NCBI GenBank assembly: GCA_963576475.1
Contig: OY754980.1
Span: forward strand, 7,411,018 to 7,475,017
Direction: 5' to 3'
DNA length: 64,000 nt
Origin: Molanna angustata
Lineage: Eukaryota > Arthropoda > Insecta > Trichoptera > Molannidae
In this document: one piece after another, positions 48,522 through 59,876 of the stretch
How positions within the stretch are numbered: the stretch's first letter is position 1
How the letters are laid out: each line of letters opens with the position of its first letter
The notes under the pieces: model-generated
Told to the model about the DNA's origin: nothing
Databases searched by the model: none
What the model saw: the letters and a program-made list of their open reading frames with translations, nothing else
Program-made: the position numbers and the translations under genes

Positions 48522-51500
48522 AAAACAATTACAAACATATAAATTGATACAAGATTAAACAACAAACACAATCAAACCGTGATTAACACCACGCATCTTT
48601 GTCATTCATGTACTGATCCAGTCTATAATATGCCTTTCTGACAATTACAAACATATAAATTGATACAAGATTAAACAACAAACACAAGCAGACCGTGATT
48701 AACACCACGCATCTTTGTCATTCATGTACTGATCCAGTCTATAATATGCCTTTCTGACAATTACAAACATATAAATTGATACAAGATTAAACAACAAACA
48801 CAAGCAGACCGTGATTAACACCACGCATCTTTGTCATTCATGTACTGATCCAGTCTATAATATGCCTTTCTGACAATTACAAACATATAAATTGATACAA
48901 GATTAAACAACAAACACAAGCAGACCGTGATTAACACCACGCATCTTTGTCATTCATGTACTGATCCAGTCTATAATATGCCTTTCTGACAATTACAAAC
49001 ATATAAATTGATACAAGATTAAACAACAAACACAAGCAGACCGTGATTAACACCACGCATCTTTGTCATTCATGTACTGATCCAGTCTATAATATGCCTT
49101 TCTGACAATTACAAACATATAAATTGATACAAGATTAAACAACAAACACAAGCAGACCGTGATTAACACCACGCATCTTTGTCATTCATGTACTGATCCA
49201 GTCTATAATATGCCTTTCTGACAATTACAAACATATAAATTGATACAAGATTAAACAACAAACACAAGCAGACCGTGATTAACACCACGCATCTTTGTCA
49301 TTCATGTACTGATCCAGTCTATAATATGCCTTTCTGACAATTACAAACATATAAATTGATACAAGATTAAACAACAAACACAAGCAGACCGTGATTAACA
49401 CCACGCATCTTTGTCATTCATGTACTGATCCAGTCTATAATATGCCTTTCTGACAATTACAAACATATAAATTGATACAAGATTAAACAACAAACACAAG
49501 CAGACCGTGATTAACACCACGCATCTTTGTCATTCATGTACTGATCCAGTCTATAATATGCCTTTCTGACAATTACAAACATATAAATTGATACAAGATT
49601 AAACAACAAACACAAGCAGACCGTGATTAACACCACGCATCTTTGTCATTCATGTACTGATCCAGTCTATAATATGCCTTTCTGACAATTACAAACATAT
49701 AAATTGATACAAGATTAAACAACAAACACAAGCAGACCGTGATTAACACCACGCATCTTTGTCATTCATGTACTGATCCAGTCTATAATATGCCTTTATG
49801 ACAATTACAAACATATAAATTGATACAAGATTAAACAACAAACACAAGCAGACCGTGATTAACACCACGCATCTTTGTCATTCATGTACTGATCCAGTCT
49901 ATAATATGCCTTTCTGACAATTACAAACATATAAATTGATACAAGATTAAACAACAAACACAAGCAGACCGTGATTAACACCACGCATCTTTGTCATTCA
50001 TGTACTGATCCAGTCTATAATATGCCTTTCTGACAATTACAAACATATAAATTGATACAAGATTAAACAACAAACACAAGCAGACCGTGATTAACACCAC
50101 GCATCTTTGTCATTCATGTACTGATCCAGTCTATAATATGCCTTTCTGACAATTACAAACATATAAATTGATACAAGATTAAACAACAAACACAAGCAGA
50201 CCGTGATTAACACCACGCATCTTTGTCATTCATGTACTGATCCAGTCTATAATATGCCTTTCTGACAATTACAAACATATAAATTGATACAAGATTAAAC
50301 AACAAACACAAGCAGACCGTGATTAACACCACGCATCTTTGTCATTCATGTACTGATCCAGTCTATAATATGCCTTTCTGACAATTACAAACATATAAAT
50401 TGATACAAGATTAAACAACAAACACAAGCAGACCGTGATTAACACCACGCATCTTTGTCATTCATGTACTGATCCAGTCTATAATATGCCTTTCTGACAA
50501 TTACAAACATATAAATTGATACAAGATTAAACAACAAACACAAGCAGACCGTGATTAACACCACGCATCTTTGTCATTCATGTACTGATCCAGTCTATAA
50601 TATGCCTTTCTGACAATTACAAACATATAAATTGATACAAGATTAAACAACAAACACAAGCAGACCGTGATTAACACCACGCATCTTTGTCATTCATGTA
50701 CTGATCCAGTCTATAATATGCCTTTCTGACAATTACAAACATATAAATTGATACAAGATTAAACAACAAACACAAGCAGACCGTGATTAACACCACGCAT
50801 CTTTGTCATTCATGTACTGATCCAGTCTATAATATGCCTTTCTGACAATTACAAACATATAAATTGATACAAGATTAAACAACAAACACAAGCAGACCGT
50901 GATTAACACCACGCATCTTTGTCATTCATGTACTGATCCAGTCTATAATATGCCTTTCTGACAATTACAAACATATAAATTGATACAAGATTAAACAACA
51001 AACACAAGCAGACCGTGATTAACACCACGCATCTTTGTCATTCATGTACTGATCCAGTCTATAATATGCCTTTCTGACAATTACAAACATATAAATTGAT
51101 ACAAGATTAAACAACAAACACAAGCAGACCGTGATTAACACCACGCATCTTTGTCATTCATGTACTGATCCAGTCTATAATATGCCTTTCTGACAATTAC
51201 AAACATATAAATTGATACAAGATTAAACAACAAACACAAGCAGACCGTGATTAACACCACGCATCTTTGTCATTCATGTACTGATCCAGTCTATAATATG
51301 CCTTTCTGACAATTACAAACATATAAATTGATACAAGATTAAACAACAAACACAAGCAGACCGTGATTAACACCACGCATCTTTGTCATTCATGTACTGA
51401 TCCAGTCTATAATATGCCTTTCTGACAATTACAAACATATAAATTGATACAAGATTAAACAACAAACACAAGCAGACCGTGATTAACACCACGCATCTTT

Positions 51501-53395
51501 GTCATTCATGTACTGATCCAGTCTATAATATGCCTTTCTGACAATTACAAACATATAAATTGATACAAGATTAAACAACAAACACAAGCAGACCGTGATT
51601 AACACCACGCATCTTTGTCATTCATGTACTGATCCAGTCTATAATATGCCTTTCTGACAATTACAAACATATAAATTGATACAAGATTAAACAACAAACA
51701 CAAGCAGACCGTGATTAACACCACGCATCTTTGTCATTCATGTACTGATCCAGTCTATAATATGCCTTTCTGACAATTACAAACATATAAATTGATACAA
51801 GATTAAACAACAAACACAAGCAGACCGTGATTAACACCACGCATCTTTGTCATTCATGTACTGATCCAGTCTATAATATGCCTTTATGACAATTACAAAC
51901 ATATAAATTGATACAAGATTAAACAACAAACACAAGCAGACCGTGATTAACACCACGCATCTTTGTCATTCATGTACTGATCCAGTCTATAATATGCCTT
52001 TCTGACAATTACAAACATATAAATTGATACAAGATTAAACAACAAACACAAGCAGACCGTGATTAACACCACGCATCTTTGTCATTCATGTACTGATCCA
52101 GTCTATAATATGCCTTTCTGACAATTACAAACATATAAATTGATACAAGATTAAACAACAAACACAAGCAGACCGTGATTAACACCACGCATCTTTGTCA
52201 TTCATGTACTGATCCAGTCTATAATATGCCTTTCTGACAATTACAAACATATAAATTGATACAAGATTAAACAACAAACACAAGCAGACCGTGATTAACA
52301 CCACGCATCTTTGTCATTCATGTACTGATCCAGTCTATAATATGCCTTTCTGACAATTACAAACATATAAATTGATACAAGATTAAACAACAAACACAAG
52401 CAGACCGTGATTAACACCACGCATCTTTGTCATTCATGTACTGATCCAGTCTATAATATGCCTTTCTGACAATTACAAACATATAAATTGATACAAGATT
52501 AAACAACAAACACAAGCAGACCGTGATTAACACCACGCATCTTTGTCATTCATGTACTGATCCAGTCTATAATATGCCTTTCTGACAATTACAAACATAT
52601 AAATTGATACAAGATTAAACAACAAACACAAGCAGACCGTGATTAACACCACGCATCTTTGTCATTCATGTACTGATCCAGTCTATAATATGCCTTTCTG
52701 ACAATTACAAACATATAAATTGATACAAGATTAAACAACAAACACAAGCAGACCGTGATTAACACCACGCATCTTTGTCATTCATGTACTGATCCAGTCT
52801 ATAATATGCCTTTCTGACAATTACAAACATATAAATTGATACAAGATTAAACAACAAACACAAGCAGACCGTGATTAACACCACGCATCTTTGTCATTCA
52901 TGTACTGATCCAGTCTATAATATGCCTTTCTGACAATTACAAACATATAAATTGATACAAGATTAAACAACAAACACAAGCAGACCGTGATTAACACCAC
53001 GCATCTTTGTCATTCATGTACTGATCCAGTCTATAATATGCCTTTCTGACAATTACAAACATATAAATTGATACAAGATTAAACAACAAACACAAGCAGA
53101 CCGTGATTAACACCACGCATCTTTGTCATTCATGTACTGATCCAGTCTATAATATGCCTTTCTGACAATTACAAACATATAAATTGATACAAGATTAAAC
53201 AACAAACACAAGCAGACCGTGATTAACACCACGCATCTTTGTCATTCATGTACTGATCCAGTCTATAATATGCCTTTCTGACAATTACAAACATATAAAT
53301 TGATACAAGATTAAACAACAAACACAAGCAGACCGTGATTAACACCACGCATCTTTGTCATTCATGTACTGATCCAGTCTATAATATGCCTTTCT
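48522..53395 (-). repeat. 116-bp satellite, 42 copies, from a LINE 3' end
   Basis: The period is 116 bp ('CTGACAATT' at 48638, 48754, 48870 and on); 4,872 bp is 42 units. Each unit contains the LINE's final codons (AYYRLDQYMNDKDAW), stop codon and about 60 bp of UTR. Copies are almost identical. The outermost left copy has 'AATCAAACCG' where the others have 'AAGCAGACCG'. Two copies share 'CCTTTATG' (49793 and 51881), exactly 18 units apart. Both array edges run smoothly into the rest of the LINE. Confidence 0.97.
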
Positions 53396-53502
53396 GATAA
53401 GTGTTTTTTTAATATGAGAATTAAACTTTATGTCATTTAGGTTTGTTATATTCTGTGGAATCTTATTGTAAATTCTAATACATTGACCCAAAAAATAATT
53501 GT

Positions 53503-53832
53503 TTACCTTAGATAATCTATATTTAGGTATATATATTTTTTTCTATTCCTAGTCAGTATATTATGGAGTTCTTCAACTCTGATAAACAGATTATAGTTTT
53601 TTCTTACATAAATTATATTTTCATAAATATATTGACTAGTGATTGTAAGAATCTTGATCTCCTTGAAGAGCTCCCTCAGTGAGTCCCAAGAACCAAGTCT
53701 GTATATTGAACGTATAGCTCTCTTTTGGAGTACAAATATTGATTCCACATCGGCAGCCTTCCCCCACAATAGTATATCATAAGACATAATTCTATGGAAA
53801 TAACTATAATAAACTAATCGAGCCGCTGCCAC
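53503..53832 (-). pseudogene. LINE RT C-terminal remnant, frameshifted
   Basis: 110 codons of the RT C-terminal region in the Lepidoptera-type pattern (RLVYYSYFH.IMSY.ILLWG). The frame hits a stop at 53503, while the family sequence continues in another frame from 'LSKVNNYF', so one indel separates them. The 5' part, including the catalytic RT, is absent. Confidence 0.8.
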
Positions 53833-53835
53833 GGC

Positions 53836-54385
53836 CTGAACTGAACTTTAGACATCACCCAGTTTGGAGATGTTGACAAATACCGGAGGAGGCGAAGTCC
53901 CATCACGAGCCTTCGATGATAATGATGATTTGACAGAAAATATTAAATCATCTAGAATCTTAAGTCATACATTAAAGTATAACAAAAAATAAGGGGCGTC
54001 AAGAAATAATTGCGCCTCCAGGGTTGCACCTATAAAACAAAACATCCAATAAAAAACGTTAACATTGTTACGTTTCGCGCCATCAGATAGGAGCGATATT
54101 AATGGCCCGCCAGTTGTTTCAATTCTTTTCATTGACATGTTAAATGTGTTCGCGTGTTTCCATTTTGACAACTTAGTTATTAGATCATTCAACTCGTCAC
54201 ACTAAACGAAACATATAGGTACAATTAAAGAACAATAGTCGCCATTTTTGGGTGGGAATGGCTTTGGCACAAAGAGCGCCAAAAATTATGTAATCAATAA
54301 CCATTCAAACACGTTTAGTTGATTTAAAAAAAAGATTATTTTTTAAATTGGCTGTAGTTATCACGTAAACCAGCTGACGACAGGT
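53836..54385. other. No gene seen
   Basis: Mixed AT-rich sequence; minus-strand frames here show no family features. Confidence 0.45.
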
Positions 54386-54680
54386 CGTAAGCCCTGTAGG
54401 TGACTGATTTTCCGGTTCTCATATAATTATATTCGTCTCTATCTATCTATCTGTGGCTCTACAATCCAGGTCGGGTCTTAACTTTCTGCAGAGCCCGTCT
54501 CCATGACTGTCGGTCTTGTGATGCATTACGCCAGTTATGGATGCCTATGTTGTTTGCATCCTTCACTACTCCGTCCAGCCATCGAAGCTTCGACCTTCGA
54601 ATTATTTTTCGTCCCCCCGGAGTACCTACCATTCATATTCGTCTCTATTGAGATATTAAGTTTGTCATAAAATAAAGAAT
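54386..54680 (+). mobile_element. Palindromic-element copy, split by a LINE tail
   Basis: 54386-54442 matches the loop and right arm of the 33.9-kb palindrome ('CCCTGTAGGTG', 'CCGGTTCTC', 'TTCGTCTCTAT'). The match resumes at 54635 ('TTCGTCTCTATTGAGAT'). The gap is the LINE insertion described next. Confidence 0.75.
54443..54634 (-). mobile_element. 5'-truncated LINE tail with 14-bp target duplication
   Basis: The minus strand encodes 'KLRWLDGVVKDANNIGIHNW' and 'RQSWRRALQKVKTRPGL', a common insect LINE C-terminus. It ends in a (GATA)n tail at 54443-54451, as in RTE-type elements. Direct repeats ATATTCGTCTCTAT (54429-54442 and 54635-54648) flank it exactly. Confidence 0.85.
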
Positions 54681-54699
54681 TAATACACAAATAAAGAAT

Positions 54700-55065
54700 T
54701 CTGGCTTTAAAATAGTGTTCCGAAATAGTTGGCGCTCCTAGAATAACGACCGCGGGTATGTGCCCGTTTGTCTGACACGCGACTGCCGGCCCCGTCTGCC
54801 TATGTGCGAGGTTAACGTACAACAACATCAGAAGACAATGAACGCGATCAGTCGCGTGAATTATTCGTTTATCCAAAATTACACGTTGTATCGTGGTGTG
54901 TCTGTTAGTTTCCTCTGTAATTAGTCTTGATCCGAACAAAGATGGATCTGGCATCTGCGCCGGAGTCACGCCAATACGGAGGCGTCCCATTGGCTGGCGC
55001 TTGGCCAATCGCGAGCCGAGGGGGGGACGAAGCAACGCCTAGATCAATTAACGTCATTGTACGAA
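54700..55065. promoter_or_regulatory. CpG-richer segment, possible promoter
   Basis: Locally GC- and CpG-rich, with CCAAT-type boxes near 54989 (ATTGGCTGG) and 55005 (GCCAATCGC). Open frames on both strands are short and unrecognised. It lies upstream of the minus-strand tail gene and could be its promoter, but no exon links them. Confidence 0.3.
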
Positions 55066-55179
55066 TTTGACAGATGACAAACAAAACATACACGCAGAAG
55101 TCTATATTCGAAATAAGCTGAATCCATACAATAGTATTAGTAAACTTTTTGTTTTTTTTTTTATTTTATTTATTACTTC

Positions 55180-55705
55180 TTAAGTCCAGTATTAGACAAA
55201 GCCATTCTGGACATGCCACTTTTTTATGTCATCGGACCATCTGGTCTGGGGCCTTTCCACGCTTCTGCTTCCTGTTCTTGGCCTCCAGTCCATCACAACT
55301 ATTGTTTATCGTCCGTCTGACATCCGAGATATATGACCCGCCCGACTCCACTTTAACTCCGCTATTCTTTTGGCCACATCCGCTACTCTTGTGTTCTTCC
55401 TAATCCATTCATTAGTTTTGTGGTTCCTTAGCGAGATATTCAGAATTCTTCTTTCCATCGCTCATTGTGTCACCCTTAGCTTTTCCATCAATCTCTTAGT
55501 CAGTGCGGATGTTTCAAAGCTGTAATTCAGCACAGGCAGTTACACAAGCGTCATTTTGTTTTTTGAGTGGATTGGGATATTTGTAGATTTCAGAACATTT
55601 TATAATTTGCTGTACGCAGCCCATCCTAGGCCTTTTCTTCTTTCTAGTTAAGCTTCTAAATTACATCGTCCCAGTTTCACGGTGTGACCGAGGTAGACAT
55701 ATGAT
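55180..55705 (-). mobile_element. LINE RT C-terminal fragment, degraded
   Basis: The minus strand gives 'RVADVAKRIAELKWSRAGHI' followed by a stop and then 'ERPQTRWSDDIKKW', the usual LINE ending ('WAGHIARM...GRP..RW.DDI'). Several stops and frame changes are present. Confidence 0.75.
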
Positions 55706-55841
55706 TCTACTATGCCAATATTTTGACCATCAATTATTATGGGTACATATTACACATTCTGTTGACGAGTGATAGATACCCTTATATACCTTCTAATGTG
55801 CGAAACACGAAAAATATTATACATCACATAATTAGTGATGA

Positions 55842-56040
55842 GCAAAAGTCTTGCAAGTCTTGCAGTCTTGGTCTTGGTCTTGCGTTTTTTGCAAGACCAA
55901 GACCAAGACCAAGACCACATACTTCACTGCAAGACCAAGACCAAGACCAGGGACGCAAGACCAAGACCAAGACCAAGACCATGCTTGCAAGACCAAGAGT
56001 CTTGCAAGACTTAAATGCAAGACTCTTGCGGTCTTGCAGT
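55842..56040 (+). repeat. (GACCAA)n dispersed element, copy 1
   Basis: Begins TAGTGATGAGCAAA, then 'GTCTTGCAAGTCTTGCAG' and an inverted pair of (GACCAA)n runs around 'GTTTTTTG'. Three further blocks 'GCAAGACCAAGACCAAGACC' follow, ending in '..CTCTTGCGGTCTTGCAG'. The open frames here are hexamer repeats, not genes. Confidence 0.8.
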
Positions 56041-56134
56041 TTTTCAATATGTTGACATATAACTCATAGAAATTGCATTGGAACGACAATAAATGACTTT
56101 TAATATGGTTAAAAATAACATACAAAGATCGAAT

Positions 56135-56361
56135 TTTATAAATAAATAAATAAATAAATAATAAACACTTCCTTGCACCCTGCGCAAGTGGCGATTTTAT
56201 TGTTGTATGGCAATTTCTTCCAACTAACCAGTGTTTCCAGCCCAGAGAAGCAATATTTGCGTGAGAAATGAATTTAAATAAATTTCTCCTCTGCTGGGAA
56301 TCGAACCCAGAACGCCCGCACAGAACCAAAACAGCTTACCAACTGTGCCACTGCGGTCGGC
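56135..56361 (-). repeat. Second tRNA-derived SINE family
   Basis: The minus strand starts with a tRNA-like head (GCAGTGGCACAGTTGGTAAG as box A, GGGTTCGATTCCC as box B). A body with 'GGAAGAAATTGCCATACAAC' follows, and a (TTTA)n tail. It is distinct from the Thr-like family. Fragments of its body appear near 26262 and 27860. Confidence 0.75.
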
Positions 56362-56855
56362 ATGACATCATTTTATTAAAACGGAATAATTTTATGACAT
56401 CATTTTATAAAAACGGTACCTATAAAAATAATTTATAATTTAAATAATTTTGTCATTGTTAAATGTAAGTATTCATATTAATAAATAGGTGTAAGTACCA
56501 AAATTTAATTAGTACTTCTTTAAGAATGAAATTTAGATATCGGTTTAAAATCAGTGTTTAAAATACAAATATATTTATACCATGAACACGTGCGCGTGTA
56601 TCTATAGACAGGATGTCAATATCTCAGATTCAAATTGTCTCATATTACGTTTACGTGATGCAAAAATAACCTTTATCATTAGATTCTCAAAGGTCAAAAT
56701 ATTATTCTTGCGGTGTAAAATATTATTCTTCAAAAAAATATTATTATTTTGTGATGGCCGATGCCGCTAAATAAACAAACGTACTCAGAGGCGTTTCACG
56801 TGTATTGTACGTTGTGCATAAAGTAAATTCAATTAATTATTTTCTTTAATGTTTT
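56362..56855. other. No gene seen
   Basis: AT-rich; a short doublet 'ATGACATCATTTTAT' occurs at about 56363 and 56394. Confidence 0.45.
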
Positions 56856-56857
56856 CC

Positions 56858-57000
56858 TAATGTCGATTTGTTCCAGAGAATTTATTTCTATTAACAGACC
56901 GACAAAGTTTCAATCCAAGATGTGCGAGATTTGTATGCCAGATCTATATTTTTCATTGTTTTTTCAACTTTGAAAAAACCATACCTATGGAGCATAATAT
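56858..57000 (-). mobile_element. Helentron-like 3' end, old inverted fragment
   Basis: The reverse complement matches the final 140 bp of the array unit ('AACTTTG..', 'AGATCTGGCATACAAATC', 'AAATCGACAT'), with many substitutions. Confidence 0.6.
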
Positions 57001-57077
57001 TACAACTATTGAATTTTAATACGAATAATACTGCCGAAGGCCATTTACAATTACAAGTTATACACAATACAAATAAA

Positions 57078-57955
57078 ACTAGTTGCATGTAACACATGAG
57101 ATCCAACTGTCGATATCGATAGTATGTATAGTTGAAGAATAAGTACCAAACTATAAACCCATAAATACAAATTATTTAATATTTTAAGATATTTGGTTTT
57201 CTATACAACACGTGTACCTAGGTATGTATGTCAAGATAGGATAGTATGGAGGTCAGTCCTTTGATCCTACCCAGAATGTGAAAACAGTATTACAAATAAT
57301 TAAGTTTTCTTAGATATTGTGTGTAGGCGATTGCCATACAAATTGTATGAAGAAATGTCGTCACTAAATTCAATTTTTATAAAAATTGTTAAAAAAAGTT
57401 TGAGATGTGCTAATATATCTTGTATATTTTTTATAGAAAATTAAATTATCTAGTTGGGGTGTTTCGGTTTTTTTCGATATTTTTAAAATATTTGGAAATA
57501 TAGGCAGTTAAACTCATAAATTTATCATAAAAAAAATATTTTTCTTAATAAAAAACGTTTGAGAAACCCTGGAATTTTTTTGAAAAAATAGATTTGAGAT
57601 TTTGTATTTTTCTGTGTTTATACCAATTTTCAGCGTTCTAGCTTTTATGGTTTCTGAGATATATGGAAAAATAAAGTAAAAATTGAGCGGATCAAAAGTT
57701 ATAAGGGGGGGGGACACACAGACACACACACAGACACACAGACACACGAAATGTTCTACTCCGAATTCTGAGTAAATCCGTGTATGGAACATATATGCTG
57801 CGAAGCCTCTAAGTTGGTGTTTTTTGATCTCAAAGTTGGAAATGCCGTGAAAAAAGTAGACCTCTTCATACAATTCTCGCGTATTCTGGCTTGAAACATT
57901 GTCGATATGTTAAGAGAACAAAGTTCTCCTGAACAAATCGACAGTTGGATAAGGG
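57078..57955 (+). mobile_element. Helentron-like copy, internal deletion
   Basis: Starts CTAGTTGCATGTAACAC and ends AAATCGACAGTTGGA, with an intact 3' hairpin and a CA tract at 57714. About 150 bp between 'AATAAAGTAAAAATT' and 'GAGCGGATC' are missing compared with array units. It is closer to the array than the 18.6-kb copy. Confidence 0.85.
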
Positions 57956-58105
57956 ACACACACATACCTACACTGACACACTAAACCTCTAAGTTGGTGT
58001 TTTTTGGCTTCAAAGTTGACAAAAACCATGAGAAATATAGACCTGGCATAAAAATCTCCTAATACTGACAAGAAATAAATTATCTTGAACGTGTCGACAG
58101 TTGGA
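57956..58105 (+). mobile_element. Extra 3'-end module directly after a full copy
   Basis: A second, more diverged 3' block ('CTCTAAGTTGGTG' to 'GTGTCGACAGTTGGA') follows the first element end directly. So both 5' and 3' modules of this family can occur in tandem. Confidence 0.7.
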
Positions 58106-58742
58106 ATATTATGACGTATGTATATATGGGTATGTATGTGTGCATTGTGCATGTATATTTTTTAAGTGTTTTAGTTTTTCTTATTATTATGAATACCCAC
58201 CTAAATTTTGTATTTGTGTAAAGTTATCATGTTATTGATTTCTCTGATCTAACTTTCATTTAATTAATATGTCTTTTGGTTTTTATATAAAAAAAGGATT
58301 TACCATAAATAAATGTAATAAATTTTTTTTTTCGTAAATCACATAGATTTTTGTTATATAAGATAGTCTATGTTTTTTTTAAATGTATAATAAAACAAAA
58401 TATTGATGCCATGCACATTATTTTAATTTAACAATAAAAAATGATGAATTCAATTTACCATACAAGGTAATAAAATAAAATCAATTATTAAAAAAAAACA
58501 CGGCACTTGGCATGAGTCTGTAATAGCGGGAAGTCAAAGTAAGGATTAGTCTTCTATTGTTACGCCGACGTTAGACAAACATAACATTTATGTTACTATC
58601 GTAAAAGTACATTTTTGCATGATTGAAACGAAATTAAGACATTTTGAATCTGGAACAATTCATATTTTAACATCCTGTGTAGGTACATGTTTTTGAGCGA
58701 GTTTTGACACGATAATATTATGATATTGTACCTACATACATA
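58105..58742. other. No gene seen
   Basis: AT-rich spacer between element copies; no coding or repeat signal recognised. Confidence 0.45.
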
Positions 58743-58781
58743 TCTATCATTCAAGCAAGGTAGGTATGTTCATTATTTTAC

Positions 58782-59065
58782 TAGTTGCATGTAACACATG
58801 AGATCCAACTGTCGATAGCGATAGTATGTATAATTGAAGAATACCTACAAAACTAAAAACACAATACATAATAATAAATATTTTAAGATATTTTATTTTC
58901 CAAAAACTATCGATTTATTTAAGAGAATTTATTTCACATATCGACAAATTATCAAGCGATGATACGTGAGATTTGTATGCTAGGTCTATATTTTTCAAGT
59001 TTTTTCAACTTTGGAGTCAAAAAACGTCAACTTAGAGGCTACTCAGCATACATGTTCTATACTTA
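58782..59065 (+). mobile_element. Helentron-like 5' end joined to an inverted 3' end, copy 1
   Basis: The first ~130 bp follow the unit's 5' module. From about 58905 the sequence is the reverse complement of the unit's last ~160 bp. The internal region and CA tract are absent, so the element's two ends are fused inside out. Confidence 0.75.
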
Positions 59066-59078
59066 AATAGATTATTAG

Positions 59079-59277
59079 ATGGGTCTATGGCAGAGCGGTT
59101 AGCGCGCTGAGCTAGTAATCCAGTGGTTGCGAGTTCGAATCCTGCCTCGACCGATTTCGTCCATATATAACATAAGCATTTATGCTTATTTTAGGGAAAG
59201 TAGGAAGATGTATAATATACCTACATATAACATATAATGTAGGTACTTGTTTAACAAGGACATATTCATTTTTTATG
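59079..59277 (+). repeat. tRNA-derived SINE, copy B
   Basis: Head 'GGCAGAGCGGTTAGCGCGC' (box A) and 'GCGAGTTCGAATCC' (box B). The anticodon region CTAGTAATC would read AGT (Thr). The 3' body has a palindromic 'AAGCATTTATGCTT' and the tail 'TTGTTTAACAAGGACATATT'. The acceptor stem does not pair well, so this is a SINE and not a tRNA gene. Confidence 0.85.
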
Positions 59278-59350
59278 AAAAAAAGATAATATGGATTTAT
59301 TAAGAATTTGGTCTATCATTCAAGCAAGGTAGGTATGTTTATTATTTTAC

Positions 59351-59634
59351 TAGTTGCATGTAACACATGAGATCCAACTGTCGATAGCGATAGTATGTAT
59401 AATTGAAGAATACCTACAAAACTAAAAACACAATACATAATAATAAATATTTTAAGATATTTTATTTTCCAAAAACTATCGATTTATTTAAGAGAATTTA
59501 TTTCACATATCGACAAATTATCAAGCGATGATACGTGAGATTTGTATGCTAGGTCTATATTTTTCATGTTTTTTCAACTTTGGAGTCAAAAAACGTCAAC
59601 TTAGAGGCTACTTAGCATACATGTTCTATACTTA
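59351..59634 (+). mobile_element. Helentron-like 5' end joined to an inverted 3' end, copy 2
   Basis: Duplicate of 58782-59065, produced by the 569-bp tandem duplication and not by a separate insertion. Confidence 0.75.
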
Positions 59635-59647
59635 AATAGATTATTAG

Positions 59648-59841
59648 ATGGGTCTATGGCAGAGCGGTTAGCGCGCTGAGCTAGTAATCCAGTGGTTGCG
59701 AGTTCGAATCCTGCCTCGACCGATTTCGTCCATATATAACATAAGCATTTATGCTTATTTTAGGGAAAGTAGGAAGATGTATAATATACATATAACATAT
59801 TATGTAGGTACTTGTTTAACAAGGACATATTCATTTTTTAT
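59648..59841 (+). repeat. tRNA-derived SINE, copy C
   Basis: Same as copy B, inside the second unit of the 569-bp duplication, with a few bases missing near 59785. Confidence 0.85.
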
Positions 59842-59876
59842 GAAAAAAAGATAATATGGGTTTATTAAGAATTTGG

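Larger units (their letters stand above)
48438..53835 (-). mobile_element. CR1/Jockey-type LINE 3' fragment with an amplified end
   Basis: Reading the minus strand from 53835: an RT C-terminus ('YYSYFHRIMSYDILLWGKAA', 'FVLQKRAIRSIYRLG', 'SQYIYENIIYVRKN'). A frameshift near 53515 leads into 'NNYFLGQCIRIYNKIPQNI' and 'KAYYRLDQYMNDKDAW'. A stop and the 3' UTR follow. The last coding codons plus part of the UTR are amplified as the 116-bp array. The unique UTR continues at 48520-48438 and ends in (TTTGA)n. The fragment is 5'-truncated. Confidence 0.85.
58743..59876 (+). repeat. 569-bp tandem duplication
   Basis: 58743-59311 and 59312-59876 are about 97-98% alike by eye, both starting 'TCTATCATTCAAGCAAGG'. 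Each copy contains an element 5' module, an inverted element 3' end, and one complete tRNA-derived SINE. Differences are scattered substitutions and a short deletion in the SINE tail. Confidence 0.9.

Noticed and set aside
48522..53395. Centromeric satellite
   Set aside because: Unit length alone would fit, but the array is confined to one LINE copy and its source is visible at both edges.
54535..55035. 166-codon minus-strand frame as a host gene
   Set aside because: Its end overlaps a LINE tail read in the wrong frame; the rest shows no motif.
55723..56329. Frames of 110 and 165 codons rich in Arg-Pro or Trp-Ser-Trp
   Set aside because: They are translations of the (GACCAA)n hexamer repeats and of a SINE.
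59079..59160. Functional tRNA-Thr gene
   Set aside because: The acceptor stem pairs poorly and the same head is attached to a shared SINE tail in several places.
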